Notes under the pieces: model-generated | Told to the model about the DNA's origin: nothing | Databases searched by the model: none | Seen by the model: the letters and a program-made list of their open reading frames with translations, nothing else | Assembly: GCF_005876985.1 (NCBI RefSeq) | Contig: NZ_VAHD01000001.1 | Span: 744,001-808,000 of the forward strand | DNA from: Rhodoferax bucti | Lineage (GTDB): Bacteria > Pseudomonadota > Gammaproteobacteria > Burkholderiales > Burkholderiaceae_C | Direction of reading: 5' to 3' | DNA length: 64,000 nucleotides | Part shown: in pieces, positions 8,603 to 18,243 of the stretch | How the letters are laid out: every line of letters starts with the position of its first letter | How positions within the stretch are numbered: the stretch's first letter is position 1 | Made by a program: the position numbers and the translations under genes

Positions 8603-9406
8603 TCAATCGTCGCTACCGCCGCCAATCAGGCCGCCGAGCACACCGGCACCCAGCAAGGAGCCTTGGTCGGCAGACCGGCCACCGGCAGCCGGGGCAGAAA
8701 GGATGATGCGGTTGGCCAGGCGCGAGAGCGGCAGGCTTTGCAGCCACACCTTGCCCGGACCGCGCAGGGTGGCAAAGAACAAGCCTTCGCCACCGAAGAT
8801 GGCGGACTTCACCTTGCCGACGAACTGGATGTCAAAGTCCACGGTGGGTTGGAAGGCCACCACGCATCCGGTGTCGACCCGCAGAGTCTCGCCGGGGGCC
8901 AGGGTGCGCTCCATCAGCGTGCCGCCGGCGTGCACAAAGGCCATGCCGTCGCCATCGAGCTTTTGCATGATGAAGCCTTCGCCGCCGAACAGGCCCACGC
9001 CCAGCTTTTTCTGGAAGGCAATACCCAGGGCCACGCCCTTGGCTGCGCACAAGAAGGAGTCTTTCTGGCAGATGATGGTGCCGCCCAGCTGGCTGAGGTC
9101 CATGGGCACGATCTTGCCGGGGTAGGGTGCGGCGAAGGCCACGCGTTGCTTGCCGGCACCGGCATTCTGAAAGACGGTAGTGAACAGGCCTTCGCCCGTC
9201 AGCAGGCGTTTGCCCGCGCCCATGAGCTTGCCGAAGAAGCCGCCCTGGTTGGAGCCATCGCCAAAAATGGTGTCCATGGTGATGCCTTCTTGCATGTACA
9301 TCATCACGCCGGCTTCGCCGATAGCTGCCTCGCCGGGGTCCAGCTCCACCTCGACGTACTGCATCTCGGAGCCGAAAATTTCGTAGTCCACCACATCCAT
9401 TGCCAT
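8603..9406 (-). CDS. TIGR00266/AIM24 family protein
   Basis: A 267-residue protein of the TIGR00266 (AIM24-like) family, a beta-sandwich fold of unknown biochemical role. Typical features are the repeated glycine-rich blocks [20 protein letters not shown] and [18 protein letters not shown] and the region [20 protein letters not shown]. The C-terminus is Gly/Ser-rich ([17 protein letters not shown]). ATG 9406 has a good ribosome site (GGAG, eight bases upstream). The peptidase gene follows after four bases, so the two probably form an operon. Confidence 0.88.
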   Translation of the reverse strand: MAMDVVDYEIFGSEMQYVEVELDPGEAAIGEAGVMMYMQEGITMDTIFGDGSNQGGFFGKLMGAGKRLLTGEGLFTTVFQNAGAGKQRVAFAAPYPGKIVPMDLSQLGGTIICQKDSFLCAAKGVALGIAFQKKLGVGLFGGEGFIMQKLDGDGMAFVHAGGTLMERTLAPGETLRVDTGCVVAFQPTVDFDIQFVGKVKSAIFGGEGLFFATLRGPGKVWLQSLPLSRLANRIILSAPAAGGRSADQGSLLGAGVLGGLIGGGSDD

Positions 9407-9479
9407 GTTGTTTCTCCAGTTAGCGGGCCCACGCTTTGGGCCGGAGGGCGAACCTTAGCAGGACTGCATGGCACAGGCG

Positions 9480-9506
9480 TAAAAAAGCCCCCTGCACGAG
9501 GGGGCT
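9480..9506 (-). terminator. Intrinsic terminator ending the sugar operon
   Basis: On the minus strand a 7-bp GC stem (AGCCCCC paired with GGGGGCT, seven-base loop) is followed by six T. It lies 28 bp after the stop of the distal ChvE-like gene. Confidence 0.85.
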
Positions 9507-9533
9507 ATGTGGGCAGCCCAGCGCGCCAGGTGC

Positions 9534-10598
9534 TCAGCGGAACTGGTCCGATTTGTAGTAGCCCGAGTTCACCAGCAGAGCGCGCCAGTTGTTGCCGTCG
9601 ACCACCACCGGTTTGAGCAGGTAAGAGGGCACCACTTTCTGGCCGTTGTTGTAGGTCTTTTCGTCGTTGATCTGCGGCTTCTTGCCGGAGAGGATGGCGT
9701 CCACCATGGTGGTAACCACCTGGGCCAGCTCGCGGTTGTCCTTGAACACGGTGGAGGCCTGCTCCCCGCGGATGATGGAGCGCACCGAGGGCATTTCGGC
9801 ATCCTGCCCTGTGACCACCGGCAAGGGCTGACCACCTTGACCGTAGTTGGCTTTTTTCATGGCGGTGATCAGCTCCATGCTGATGCCGTCGTAGGGCGAG
9901 AGCAGGGCATCCAAGCGCTGCTTGGTGTAGTGCTTGTCGAGTATCTGCACCAGGCGCGCGCGGGCTACCGAGCCGCTCCAGCGCTGGGTTGCCACCTTCT
10001 CCATGCCCATCTGGCCGGAGCCGACCACCAGCTTGCCTTTGTCGATGTAAGGCTTGAGCACCGACATGGCGCCGTCATAGAAAAAGAAGGCATTGTTGTC
10101 GTCCGACGAGCCGCCAAACAACTCGATGGTGAAGGGGCCTTTGCCCTTGTCCAGGCCCAGCCGCTCGATGATGTCGGTGCCCTGCAGCACGCCAACCTGG
10201 AAGTTGTCAAAGGTGGCGTAGTAGTCCACATGCGGGGTGTCGCGGATCAGGCGGTCGTAGGCAACGACCTTGATGTTGCGCTCGGCCGCCTTCTTGAGCA
10301 CCGGTTCCAGCTTGGTGCCATCAATGGCACCGATGACCAGCACTTTCATGTCAGCCGCCTTGAGCATTTCCTCTGTCTGGGCCACTTGCGTGGCCACATC
10401 GTCGTTGGCGTACTTGAGGTCGGGGCGGTAGCCCAGCTTGTCCATGGCGCGCACCATGGCCAGACCGTCCACCACCCAGCGCTGGGAAGTGACGGTAGGC
10501 ATCAGGATGCCCACGCCGCCCTTGCTGCTTTGTGCATGGGCCCAGGGCATGGACACCAACAACAAACTGCTTAAAAAGATCCGTCGGAGGGTGCGCAT
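9534..10598 (-). CDS. ChvE-like sugar-binding protein (second copy, distal end of operon)
   Basis: A 354-residue periplasmic sugar-binding protein (type 1, ribose/xylose-binding superfamily) with an N-terminal signal peptide ending near WAHAQ. It is clearly a paralogue of the ChvE-type protein at 17021-18097: both carry the [16 protein letters not shown], [20 protein letters not shown] and [13 protein letters not shown] blocks. It should deliver an aldose to the same GguA/GguB membrane complex, or broaden its substrate range. It is the last gene of the minus-strand operon, 18 bp after the aldehyde dehydrogenase and before a terminator. Its ligand cannot be told from sequence. Confidence 0.88.
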   Translation of the reverse strand: MRTLRRIFLSSLLLVSMPWAHAQSSKGGVGILMPTVTSQRWVVDGLAMVRAMDKLGYRPDLKYANDDVATQVAQTEEMLKAADMKVLVIGAIDGTKLEPVLKKAAERNIKVVAYDRLIRDTPHVDYYATFDNFQVGVLQGTDIIERLGLDKGKGPFTIELFGGSSDDNNAFFFYDGAMSVLKPYIDKGKLVVGSGQMGMEKVATQRWSGSVARARLVQILDKHYTKQRLDALLSPYDGISMELITAMKKANYGQGGQPLPVVTGQDAEMPSVRSIIRGEQASTVFKDNRELAQVVTTMVDAILSGKKPQINDEKTYNNGQKVVPSYLLKPVVVDGNNWRALLVNSGYYKSDQFR

Positions 10599-10616
10599 GG
10601 TGAGGGCCTTACCGGT

Positions 10617-12056
10617 TTATGCCAGGGTGTAAGCCGTCTTCACCGTAGTGAAGAACTCAGCCGCGTACTTGCCCTGCTCGCGCGAGCCATAGCTACTGCC
10701 TTTGCGCCCGCCAAAGGGCACGTGGTAGTCCACGCCCGCCGTGGGCAGGTTCACCATCACCATGCCGGCTTGGCTGTGGCGCTTGAAGTGGGTGGCGTAC
10801 TTGAGGCTGGTGGTGGCAATGCCGGCCGAGAGACCAAAAGGCGTGTCGTTGGCGGTGGCCAAGGCTTCTTCGTAGTCCTTCACACGGATCACGCTGGCCA
10901 CCGGACCGAAGATTTCTTCGCGGTTGATGCGCATGGACGGGGTGCTGTCCACCAGCAGGGCCGGTGCCATGTAAAAGCCCTCGGTGTCGCGCGTCAGGCG
11001 TTCACCACCGGTGAGCAGCGTGGCGCCCTCAAGCTTGCCGATTTCCACATACGACAAGTCCTGCTCCAGCTGGGCCTGGGAAGCCACCGGGCCGATGTCA
11101 ATGCCCGCAGCCATCGCATCACCTACCTTGATGGCGGCCATGCGTTTTTGCATGGCTTCGATGAAGGCGGGGTAAATCTTGTCCGTCACGATCAGGCGGC
11201 TGGACGCGGTGCAGCGCTGGCCGGTGGAGTAGAAGGCGCTTTGCACGCTGAGTTCGACCGCCACATTCAGGTCGGCATCGTCCAGCACGACTTGCGGGTT
11301 CTTGCCACCCATTTCCAGCTGCACTTTTTTCATATGACCGGCACAAGCGGCGGCGATGCGCTGGCCCACGCCTACCGAGCCGGTGAAGCTCACGGCGGTG
11401 ATGCCGGGGTGGTTGACCAAGGCGTCACCAATCACGCGGCCCGAGCCCATGACGAGGTTGAACACACCTGCAGGAATGCCGCTGCGGTGGATGATGTCGG
11501 CCAGCGCCCAAGCACAGCCGGGCACCAAATCTGCAGGCTTCAAGACCACGCAGTTGCCATAGGCCAAAGCAGGGGCGATCTTCCAGGCGGGGATGGCGAT
11601 GGGGAAGTTCCAGGGGGTGATCAGGCCGATCACACCCAAAGGCTCGCGGGTCACCTCCACCCCGATGCCGGGGCGCACAGAGGGCAATGTTTCACCGGCC
11701 AGACGCAGGCATTCGCCCGCGAAAAACTTGAAGATGTTGCCGGCACGGGCAGCTTCGCCAATGCCTTCGGCGCGTGTCTTTCCCTCTTCGCGGGAGAGCA
11801 GGGTGCCCAGCTCTTCTTTGCGAGTTAGGATTTCATTGCCGATTTTGTCGAGCGCGTCGGCGCGGGCCTGGATGCCACCTGTAGACCAAGCCGGGAAGGC
11901 CTTTTGGGCAGCGGCTACCGCGGCGTTGAGCTGGGCGACATCGGCTTGGGCGTATTCGCCGATCACGTCTGCAAGGTTGGAGGGGTTGAGGTTGGCCGAG
12001 TAGCCGGTGCCGGCTAGCCATTCGCCATTAATCAGATTGTTGTGTTGGGTGGTCAT
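10617..12056 (-). CDS. Aldehyde dehydrogenase, probable 2-oxoglutarate semialdehyde dehydrogenase
   Basis: A 479-residue NAD(P)-dependent aldehyde dehydrogenase. The Rossmann region has GLITPWNFPIAIPAWKIAPA and VSFTGSVGVGQRI. The catalytic Glu is in LEMGGKNP and the nucleophilic Cys in STGQRCTASSRL. Sequence style and context fit the semialdehyde dehydrogenases that finish the non-phosphorylative pentose and sugar-acid pathways (2,5-dioxopentanoate to 2-oxoglutarate). The start is placed at ATG 12056 (TTQHNNLINGEW), 16 bp after the dehydrogenase stop; a longer frame upstream has no homology-like content. The assignment to 2-oxoglutarate semialdehyde rests on the neighbouring dehydratases. Confidence 0.88.
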   Translation of the reverse strand: MTTQHNNLINGEWLAGTGYSANLNPSNLADVIGEYAQADVAQLNAAVAAAQKAFPAWSTGGIQARADALDKIGNEILTRKEELGTLLSREEGKTRAEGIGEAARAGNIFKFFAGECLRLAGETLPSVRPGIGVEVTREPLGVIGLITPWNFPIAIPAWKIAPALAYGNCVVLKPADLVPGCAWALADIIHRSGIPAGVFNLVMGSGRVIGDALVNHPGITAVSFTGSVGVGQRIAAACAGHMKKVQLEMGGKNPQVVLDDADLNVAVELSVQSAFYSTGQRCTASSRLIVTDKIYPAFIEAMQKRMAAIKVGDAMAAGIDIGPVASQAQLEQDLSYVEIGKLEGATLLTGGERLTRDTEGFYMAPALLVDSTPSMRINREEIFGPVASVIRVKDYEEALATANDTPFGLSAGIATTSLKYATHFKRHSQAGMVMVNLPTAGVDYHVPFGGRKGSSYGSREQGKYAAEFFTTVKTAYTLA

Positions 12057-12072
12057 AGCGGGATGAAGTGGG

Positions 12073-13233
12073 TTAAACGGCGGTCCAGGCACCGTTCTGG
12101 TGGCTGGAGCGAATAGCGGCGGCCACAAAGCGGATGCCTTGCAGGCCATCGGAGGCATTCGGGAAAAACTGGTTCAGCGGGTCCGGCGTGTTGCCGCTGC
12201 GCTGCGCAGCGATGGTGTCTGCCGCATTGGTGTACAGGTTGGCAAAGGCTTCGTGAAAACCCTCGGGGTGGCCCGCCACGATGCGCGAGGCGCGGGCTGC
12301 CAAGGGCAGGGTGCCAGGGCCATTGGGCGTACGCACTTGGGCGGGTGCATCCAGCGGTTTGAAGTGCAGCACCTGCGGGTGCTCCTGGTGCCACTCCACA
12401 CTGCCCAGCGAGCCGCTCACGCGGATGCGCAAGCCGTTTTCCACACCGGCTGCCGCCTGCGTGACCCAAAAGCTGCCGCGTGCGCCATTACTCATGCGCA
12501 GCATGGCGCCGGCGTAGTCGTGGGTGATGCGGTCGGGCACGATGGTGCCCACATCGGCGGCCACCTCGGCCACTTCCAGCCCGGTGATAAAGCGCAGCAG
12601 GTTGTGGGCGTGGGTGCCGATGTCACCCATCACCAGCGAGGGACCGCCACGGGCCGGGTCTTCTTTCCAGGCCTTGCGGCCGGGGCCGCCTTTGGCGCGA
12701 CCGCCTTGCACGTATTCCACCTGCACCAGACGAATGTCGCCCAGCAGCCCTTCCATCACCATGGCCTTGGCCTGGCGCACCATGGGGTAGCCGGTGTAGT
12801 TGTGGGTCAGGCAAAACACACGACCGCTGCTCTGCACCTTCGCATGCAGTGCCTCGGCTTCTTCCAGCGTGTTGGTCATGGGCTTGTCGCAGACGACGTC
12901 CATGCCGTGCTCCAGCGCCAGCATGGAGAAGCGGAAGTGGCTGTCGTTGGGCGTCATGATGGCCACGACCTCGGCACCATCGGCGCGCGAGGCTTCGGCT
13001 TCGATCAGGGCCGCGCCATCGGCGTAGCAGCGGTCCGCCGGCACGCCAATGCTTTGGCCACCGGCCTTGGACCGCTCGGGGTCCGACGACAGGGCCGCTG
13101 CCACCAGCTCATACCGGTCATCCAGCCGCGCGGCCTGGCGGTGCATGGCACCGATGAAAGAGCCAGGCCCCCCGCCGATCACGGCCAGTCGCAAACGGCG
13201 ACCCAGGAGTTGGAAGACGGTGTTTTCTGACAT
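12073..13233 (-). CDS. Gfo/Idh/MocA family oxidoreductase
   Basis: A 386-residue NAD(P)-dependent sugar dehydrogenase of the Gfo/Idh/MocA family. The N-terminal Rossmann fold starts at LRLAVIGGGPGSFIGAMHRQ, the family motif is CDKPMTN, and the C-terminal half (GDIGTHAHNLLRFITGLEVA) contains the conserved catalytic-type His. The family oxidises sugars, inositols or their derivatives. Within this operon it is a candidate for the first aldose oxidation or for a side-chain epimerisation step. It is longer than the roughly 310-residue AraA-type L-arabinose 1-dehydrogenases, so I do not assign that function. Confidence 0.85.
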   Translation of the reverse strand: MSENTVFQLLGRRLRLAVIGGGPGSFIGAMHRQAARLDDRYELVAAALSSDPERSKAGGQSIGVPADRCYADGAALIEAEASRADGAEVVAIMTPNDSHFRFSMLALEHGMDVVCDKPMTNTLEEAEALHAKVQSSGRVFCLTHNYTGYPMVRQAKAMVMEGLLGDIRLVQVEYVQGGRAKGGPGRKAWKEDPARGGPSLVMGDIGTHAHNLLRFITGLEVAEVAADVGTIVPDRITHDYAGAMLRMSNGARGSFWVTQAAAGVENGLRIRVSGSLGSVEWHQEHPQVLHFKPLDAPAQVRTPNGPGTLPLAARASRIVAGHPEGFHEAFANLYTNAADTIAAQRSGNTPDPLNQFFPNASDGLQGIRFVAAAIRSSHQNGAWTAV

Positions 13234-13266
13234 GGCGGCGGTGTCCTTGGTGGGTGGTGAGTGGGT

Positions 13267-14196
13267 TTACCGGCCCCAGCGCAACACCATGGGGTCCAGA
13301 CGCTGGGCCGTGTCGATCAGACCGGCGCGGGTGTCGGGGTGCATGGCGGGGAAGGGGTGGCGGCCGGCTTCGCAAGCGATCACACCCCCTTCTTTCATCA
13401 GGGCCTTGGCAGTCAGTATGCCGCCCTGGCGGTTCTCGTAATTGATGAGGGGCAGCCACTGCTGGTAGTGCGCCGCCGCTTCGTCACGGCGGCCGGCGGC
13501 ATAAGCGTCCACAATTTTGCGGATGCCGTCGGGGTAGGCACCGCCGGTCATGGCGCCGGTGGCGCCGGCGTCCAGGTCGGGCATGAGGGTGATGGCTTCT
13601 TCACCATCCCAGGGGCCTTCAATAGCGGCACCCCCCACGCGGATGAGCTCGCGCAGCTTGGAGGCGGCACCGGCAGTTTCGATCTTGAAGTACGACACCT
13701 GCTTGATTTCCTGCGCCATGCGGGCCAGGAAGGGCACCGACAGCGGTGTGCCGCTGACCGGGGCGTCCTGGATCATGATGGGAATATCAATCGCGTCTGA
13801 CAGGCGGGCGAAGTAGTCGTAAATCTGACCTTCGGGCACCCGGATGGTGGCACCGTGGTACGGCGGCATGACCATGACCATGGAGGCACCCAGCTGCTGC
13901 GCCTGCAGGCTGCGCGCAATGGTGACCTGGGTGCTGAAGTGCGTAGTGGTCACGATGACCGGCACCCGGCCATTCACATGCGCGAGGATGGTTTTGGTGA
14001 GCACTTCGCGCTCGGCATCGGCGAGCACAAACTGCTCGGAGAAGTTGGCCAGGATGCACAAGCCGGTGGAGCCCGCGTCGATCATGAAATCGACACAGCG
14101 TTTCTGGCTTTCCAGGTCCAGCTCACCGGCCTCGTTGAAGGTCGTAGGGACGACAGGAAACACGCCCTTGTAGCGGGCATTGGCTGCGGAGTACAT
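13267..14196 (-). CDS. DHDPS/NAL-family 2-keto-3-deoxy sugar acid dehydratase or aldolase
   Basis: A 309-residue member of the dihydrodipicolinate synthase/N-acetylneuraminate lyase family (TIM barrel). The Schiff-base lysine is expected in QVSYFKIETAG, and the N-terminal GVFPVVPTTFNEAGELDLES plus the FSEQFVL and GEEAITLMPDLDAGATGAMT blocks are typical. In L-arabinose and related pathways such a protein (AraD type) dehydrates 2-keto-3-deoxy-L-arabonate to 2-oxoglutarate semialdehyde, which suits the aldehyde dehydrogenase two genes downstream. An aldolase activity on a deoxy sugar acid cannot be excluded. It starts 9 bp after the permease gene. Confidence 0.85.
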   Translation of the reverse strand: MYSAANARYKGVFPVVPTTFNEAGELDLESQKRCVDFMIDAGSTGLCILANFSEQFVLADAEREVLTKTILAHVNGRVPVIVTTTHFSTQVTIARSLQAQQLGASMVMVMPPYHGATIRVPEGQIYDYFARLSDAIDIPIMIQDAPVSGTPLSVPFLARMAQEIKQVSYFKIETAGAASKLRELIRVGGAAIEGPWDGEEAITLMPDLDAGATGAMTGGAYPDGIRKIVDAYAAGRRDEAAAHYQQWLPLINYENRQGGILTAKALMKEGGVIACEAGRHPFPAMHPDTRAGLIDTAQRLDPMVLRWGR

Positions 14197-14205
14197 AGCG
14201 GGTCC

Positions 14206-15399
14206 TTATTTGTTTTTGTTGTAGACGTCGAAGCAGACGGCGGCCAACAAGACCAGGCCTTTGATAACCTGCTGATAATCAATGCCGATGCCCATGATGG
14301 ACATGCCGTTGTTCATGACGCCCATGATGAAAGCGCCGATCACCGCGCCCAGCACCTTGCCCACACCACCGGAAGCGGATGCGCCACCGATGAAACAAGC
14401 GGCAATCACGTCCAGCTCAAAGCCCAGACCCGCTTTGGGAGTGGCAGTGTTCAGGCGGGCAGCAAAGATGAGCCCGGCCAGTGCGGCCAACACACCCATG
14501 TTGATGAAGGTGTAGAAGGTAAGGCGCTCGGTGCGAATCCCAGACAGTTTTGCGGCCTTCTCGTTACCGCCCAGTGCGTAAATGCGGCGGCCGATGGTGG
14601 TACGGGAGGCAACAAAGTCGTAAGCCAACATCAACAGCAACATGACGACCAGCACATTGGGCAGGCCTTTGTACGAGGCCAACTGGTAGCTGAAGGCCGC
14701 AATCATGCCGATGAAGATGATGTTGGCAATCGCGAAGAACAGTACCGGCTCGTTGTCCATGCCATGGGAGGCACGAGCAGCGCGGCCACGCACCTTGGCA
14801 ATCAGCATGGCCAAGGCAGTCAGCAAACCGATGACCAGAGAGGCCACCCGCAAGGTTTCACCCGCAAACGGGTCTGGAATGAAGCCGGTGCTCAGCAACT
14901 GGAACTCGGGCGGGAACGGGCCCACCGAAGCACCTTCCAGCACGGCCAGTGCTAAGCCCTTGAAGACCAGCATGCCGGCCAGGGTGACGATGAACGACGG
15001 GATTTTGTAGAACGCGACCCAATAGCCTTGGGCCGCACCAATGACGCCACCTAAAATCAGGCAAACGATGGTGGCTGGGACATAGTGCCAGTTGTAGTTC
15101 ACCATCAGCACCGCGGCCACGGCTCCGATAAAGCCGCACACCGAGCCGACCGACAAGTCGATGTGACCCGCTACGATGACCAGCAACATGCCCAGCGCCA
15201 TGACGATGATGTAGCTGTTCTGCAGAATCAGGTTGGTCAGGTTCAGGGGTTGAAACAGGGTGCCGTCTGTTTGGACCTGGAAGAACACCATGATGATGAC
15301 CAGTGAAATCAGCAGGCCGTATTCGCGCAGGTTGCTCTTCAAAAAAGCCATGCCGCCGCCGGTGGCGGGGGCGTTTGTTTCCGGGGTTGTGCTTGCCAT
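14206..15399 (-). CDS. gguB: Sugar ABC transporter permease (GguB-like)
   Basis: A 397-residue membrane protein of the ribose/xylose/galactose (CUT2) permease family with about ten hydrophobic segments. The DLSVGSVCGFIGAVAAVLMV segment and the GRRIYALGGNEKAAKLSGI cytoplasmic loop, which contacts the ATPase, are characteristic. Together with GguA and ChvE it forms a high-affinity aldose importer. It begins one base after the stop of the ATPase gene, so translation is probably coupled. Confidence 0.92.
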   Translation of the reverse strand: MASTTPETNAPATGGGMAFLKSNLREYGLLISLVIIMVFFQVQTDGTLFQPLNLTNLILQNSYIIVMALGMLLVIVAGHIDLSVGSVCGFIGAVAAVLMVNYNWHYVPATIVCLILGGVIGAAQGYWVAFYKIPSFIVTLAGMLVFKGLALAVLEGASVGPFPPEFQLLSTGFIPDPFAGETLRVASLVIGLLTALAMLIAKVRGRAARASHGMDNEPVLFFAIANIIFIGMIAAFSYQLASYKGLPNVLVVMLLLMLAYDFVASRTTIGRRIYALGGNEKAAKLSGIRTERLTFYTFINMGVLAALAGLIFAARLNTATPKAGLGFELDVIAACFIGGASASGGVGKVLGAVIGAFIMGVMNNGMSIMGIGIDYQQVIKGLVLLAAVCFDVYNKNK

Positions 15400-15400
15400 T

Positions 15401-16933
15401 TCAGTTCACTCCTGACGTCACGATAGAACGCATAATTTTTTCTTGTGTCGCTTCTGCAGCCGGAAACTCCGCCACAAAAGCACCTTCATTCAATACACAG
15501 ATCCGGTCGCACATGCCTAGCAACTCGGGCATCTCGCTGGAGATCATCAGCACGCATTTCCCCTCGGCGGCGAGCTGCGCGATGATGGTGTAAATCTCAT
15601 ATTTGGCGCCCACGTCGATACCGCGGGTCGGCTCATCCAGAATGAGCACCTCCGGCTCGGAAAACAGCCATTTACTCAGCACCACTTTTTGCTGATTACC
15701 GCCGGATAGATTGACGGTGCGGGCAAACACATTGGGGCTGCGAATGTTGAGCTTTTTGCGGAAGTCCTGGGCCACGCCGAACTCTTTGCCCTCGTCCACC
15801 ACCGTGTTGCGCGACACGGCAGACAGATTGGCGAGCGTGGTGTTCCAGGCGATGGTTTCATCCAGCACCAGCCCGTAGCCTTTGCGGTCTTCGGTGACAT
15901 AGGCAATGCCATGGTCAATGGCTTTTTGCACCGTGCTGGTATCCACCTCTTTGCCGTGCACCAGCACTTTGCCGCTGATGTTCTGGCCATAAGTGCGGCC
16001 AAAAATGCTCATGGCCAACTCGGTGCGGCCTGCGCCCATGAGACCGGCAATACCCACGATCTCACCACGCTTGACGTGCAGGTTCACGCCCTTGATGACT
16101 TTGCGCTCGGGGTGAATCGCATGGTGCACCACCCAGTCGCGCACCTCAAACACCGTCTCACCGATGTGGGGGGTGCGCTTGGGATAGCGGTCCGCCATTT
16201 CGCGGCCCACCATGTGGCGGATGATCAGGTCTTCGCTCACCGGCTCTGCTTTGCAGTCGAGGGTGGCCACGGTGGCCCCATCGCGCAGCACGGTAATGGC
16301 ATCGGCAACCTTGGAAATCTCATTGAGCTTGTGCGAAATCAGAATGCAGGAGATGCCTTGCCGCTTGAGCTCCAGCAGCAACTCCAGCAACGCATCGCTG
16401 TCCGTCTCATTCAAACTGGCAGTAGGCTCATCCAGGATGAGCAGCTTCACCTCTTTGGAGAGGGCTTTGGCAATTTCAATCAGCTGCTGCTTGCCCACAC
16501 CGAGGTTGGTAATGAGCGCGTTGGGAGACTCTTTCAGGCCCACCTTGGTCAGCAGGGCCTGGGTTTTGACGTAGGAAGCGTTCCAGTCAATCACACCACC
16601 CTTGGCTTGCTCGTTGCCGAGAAAAATGTTCTCGGTAATCGACAGCAGCGGCACCAGTGCCAGCTCCTGGTGGATGATGATGATGCCTTTTTCTTCACTG
16701 TCATGAATGCCGCGAAAGCGACACTCCTCGCCCTGGTAGCGGATGGTGCCCTCGTAGTCCCCGTGGGGGTAGACGCCGCTCAACACTTTCATCAGGGTGG
16801 ATTTGCCGGCGCCGTTTTCGCCGACTACCGCGTGGATCTGGCCTTGTTGCACTGTGAGGTTCACATTGCTCAAGGCAGTCACACCGTGGAACGTTTTGCG
16901 CATGCCGCGCATTTCTAGGATGGGTTCAGCCAT
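15401..16933 (-). CDS. gguA: Sugar ABC transporter ATP-binding protein (GguA-like)
   Basis: A 510-residue protein with two ABC domains in tandem, as in other CUT2 sugar importers. The first half has Walker [10 protein letters not shown] and Walker [11 protein letters not shown]. Its signature is shifted to [15 protein letters not shown] instead of LSGGQ. The second half has a degenerate Walker A (GLMGAGRTE), the signature [15 protein letters not shown] and Walker [12 protein letters not shown]. It is separated from the upstream binding-protein gene by a strong hairpin, which should lower its expression relative to ChvE. Confidence 0.93.
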   Translation of the reverse strand: MAEPILEMRGMRKTFHGVTALSNVNLTVQQGQIHAVVGENGAGKSTLMKVLSGVYPHGDYEGTIRYQGEECRFRGIHDSEEKGIIIIHQELALVPLLSITENIFLGNEQAKGGVIDWNASYVKTQALLTKVGLKESPNALITNLGVGKQQLIEIAKALSKEVKLLILDEPTASLNETDSDALLELLLELKRQGISCILISHKLNEISKVADAITVLRDGATVATLDCKAEPVSEDLIIRHMVGREMADRYPKRTPHIGETVFEVRDWVVHHAIHPERKVIKGVNLHVKRGEIVGIAGLMGAGRTELAMSIFGRTYGQNISGKVLVHGKEVDTSTVQKAIDHGIAYVTEDRKGYGLVLDETIAWNTTLANLSAVSRNTVVDEGKEFGVAQDFRKKLNIRSPNVFARTVNLSGGNQQKVVLSKWLFSEPEVLILDEPTRGIDVGAKYEIYTIIAQLAAEGKCVLMISSEMPELLGMCDRICVLNEGAFVAEFPAAEATQEKIMRSIVTSGVN

Positions 16934-16970
16934 GGTGCCTCAACGATCGTTCTCTTGAACCGGAAGAATG

Positions 16971-17000
16971 TAAAAAGCCCTGTGCTGTGGGGCACAGGGC
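16971..17000 (-). terminator. Intercistronic terminator/attenuator between chvE and gguA
   Basis: On the minus strand a perfect 9-bp stem (GCCCTGTGC with GCACAGGGC, six-base loop) is followed by five T. Its place between the binding-protein and ATPase genes is the usual one for partial termination, so that more binding protein than transporter is made. Confidence 0.85.
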
Positions 17001-17020
17001 CTCTGTATCGCCGCTAAAGA

Positions 17021-18097
17021 TTACTTCAGTTGCTCTTCTTTGATGTAGCCGCTACCCACCAGCACTTGCTTGTAGTTGGACAGATCAACTGCCACGGGCT
17101 TCAACAGGTAAGAGGGCACCACCTTGACCTTGTTGTTGTAGGTCTTGGTGTCGTTGATTTCAGGCTGCTTGCCGCTGATCACAGCGTCCACCATGCCGGC
17201 GGCCACTTTGGCGAGTTCGCGGGTGTCTTTGAAGATGGTGGAGTACTGTTCCTTGCGGATGATGGACTTCACAGAAGGGACTTCCGCATCCTGGCCGCTC
17301 ACGAAAGGCATGGGTTGTGCGGCAGTGCCGTAACCCACACCCTTGAGGGCGGAAATGATGCCGATGGACAGGCCGTCATAGGGAGACAGTACGGCGTGCA
17401 CTTTGTCCTTGCCGTAGTAGGCGCTCAAGAGGTTTTCCATACGGGCTTGGGCCACTTGGCCGTCCCAACGCAGGGTTGCCACTTTTTGCATGCCAGTCTG
17501 CTTGGAGCGGACCACCAGCTTGCCGGACTTGATGTAGGGGTCCAACACGGACATGGCGCCGTCGTAGAAGAAGAAGGCGTTGTTGTCATCCGCAGAGCCA
17601 CCGAACAATTCGATGTTGAACGGACCCTTGCCTTCTTTCAGGCCCAGTGCTTTTTCCAGGGATTGGGCTTGCAACACACCCACTTGGAAGTTGTCGAAGG
17701 TGGCGTAGTAGTCCACGTTCTTGGAGCCCACGATCAGGCGGTCATAGGAGATGACCTTGATGCCCTTGTCTGCGGCTTTTTGCAGCACGTTGGTCAGGGT
17801 GGTGCCATCGATAGCGGCAATCACCAGCACCTTGGCGCCTTTGGTGATCATGTTTTCGATCTGGGCCAACTGATTGGGGATATCGTCTTCCGCGTATTGC
17901 AGATCGGCCTTGTAGCCTTTGGCAGCCAATGCGCTGACCATGCTATTGCCGTCAGCGATCCAACGGGTAGAGCTCTTGGTAGGCATGGCTACGCCGACCA
18001 GGCCTTTGTCTTGTGCATTAGCAACGGTGGTGCCGAATGCCAAGCCCAGTGCCAGGCTTGCTGCAAGTACCTTGAGGGTGGTTCTACGTGCTGTCAT
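17021..18097 (-). CDS. chvE: Multiple-sugar-binding periplasmic protein (ChvE-like)
   Basis: A 358-residue periplasmic binding protein with a signal peptide ([20 protein letters not shown]). It has the whole ChvE pattern: [54 protein letters not shown] and [15 protein letters not shown]. ChvE proteins bind galactose, glucose, arabinose, xylose and similar aldoses, and in some bacteria also feed sensor kinases or chemotaxis. ATG 18097 is preceded by AGGAGA; an in-frame ATG 16 codons upstream is not supported. It is the first gene of the operon and is divergent from a GbpR-type regulator. Confidence 0.93.
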   Translation of the reverse strand: MTARRTTLKVLAASLALGLAFGTTVANAQDKGLVGVAMPTKSSTRWIADGNSMVSALAAKGYKADLQYAEDDIPNQLAQIENMITKGAKVLVIAAIDGTTLTNVLQKAADKGIKVISYDRLIVGSKNVDYYATFDNFQVGVLQAQSLEKALGLKEGKGPFNIELFGGSADDNNAFFFYDGAMSVLDPYIKSGKLVVRSKQTGMQKVATLRWDGQVAQARMENLLSAYYGKDKVHAVLSPYDGLSIGIISALKGVGYGTAAQPMPFVSGQDAEVPSVKSIIRKEQYSTIFKDTRELAKVAAGMVDAVISGKQPEINDTKTYNNKVKVVPSYLLKPVAVDLSNYKQVLVGSGYIKEEQLK

Positions 18098-18243
18098 GGA
18101 ATGTCTCCTGTGTTTAATTGCTTCTGTCAGATACGTCCTTGCCAAACTGGCTCAGGCGGCGAATGATAAGGACGGGATTGATTTATTTCTAATATAGTTT
18201 GAGCCTTATTCGATATGTATTTCAGGATTGGTGCTAACCCTAT
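18098..18243. promoter_or_regulatory. Divergent control region of chvE operon and LysR gene
   Basis: The 146-bp region between the divergent genes is AT-rich near 18176-18225. It contains a spaced dyad, ATAAGG (about 18167-18172) and CCTTAT (18204-18209), extended imperfectly by flanking CGAAT/TTCG. A LysR-type regulator would be expected to bind here. No single T-N11-A box stands out. Confidence 0.4.
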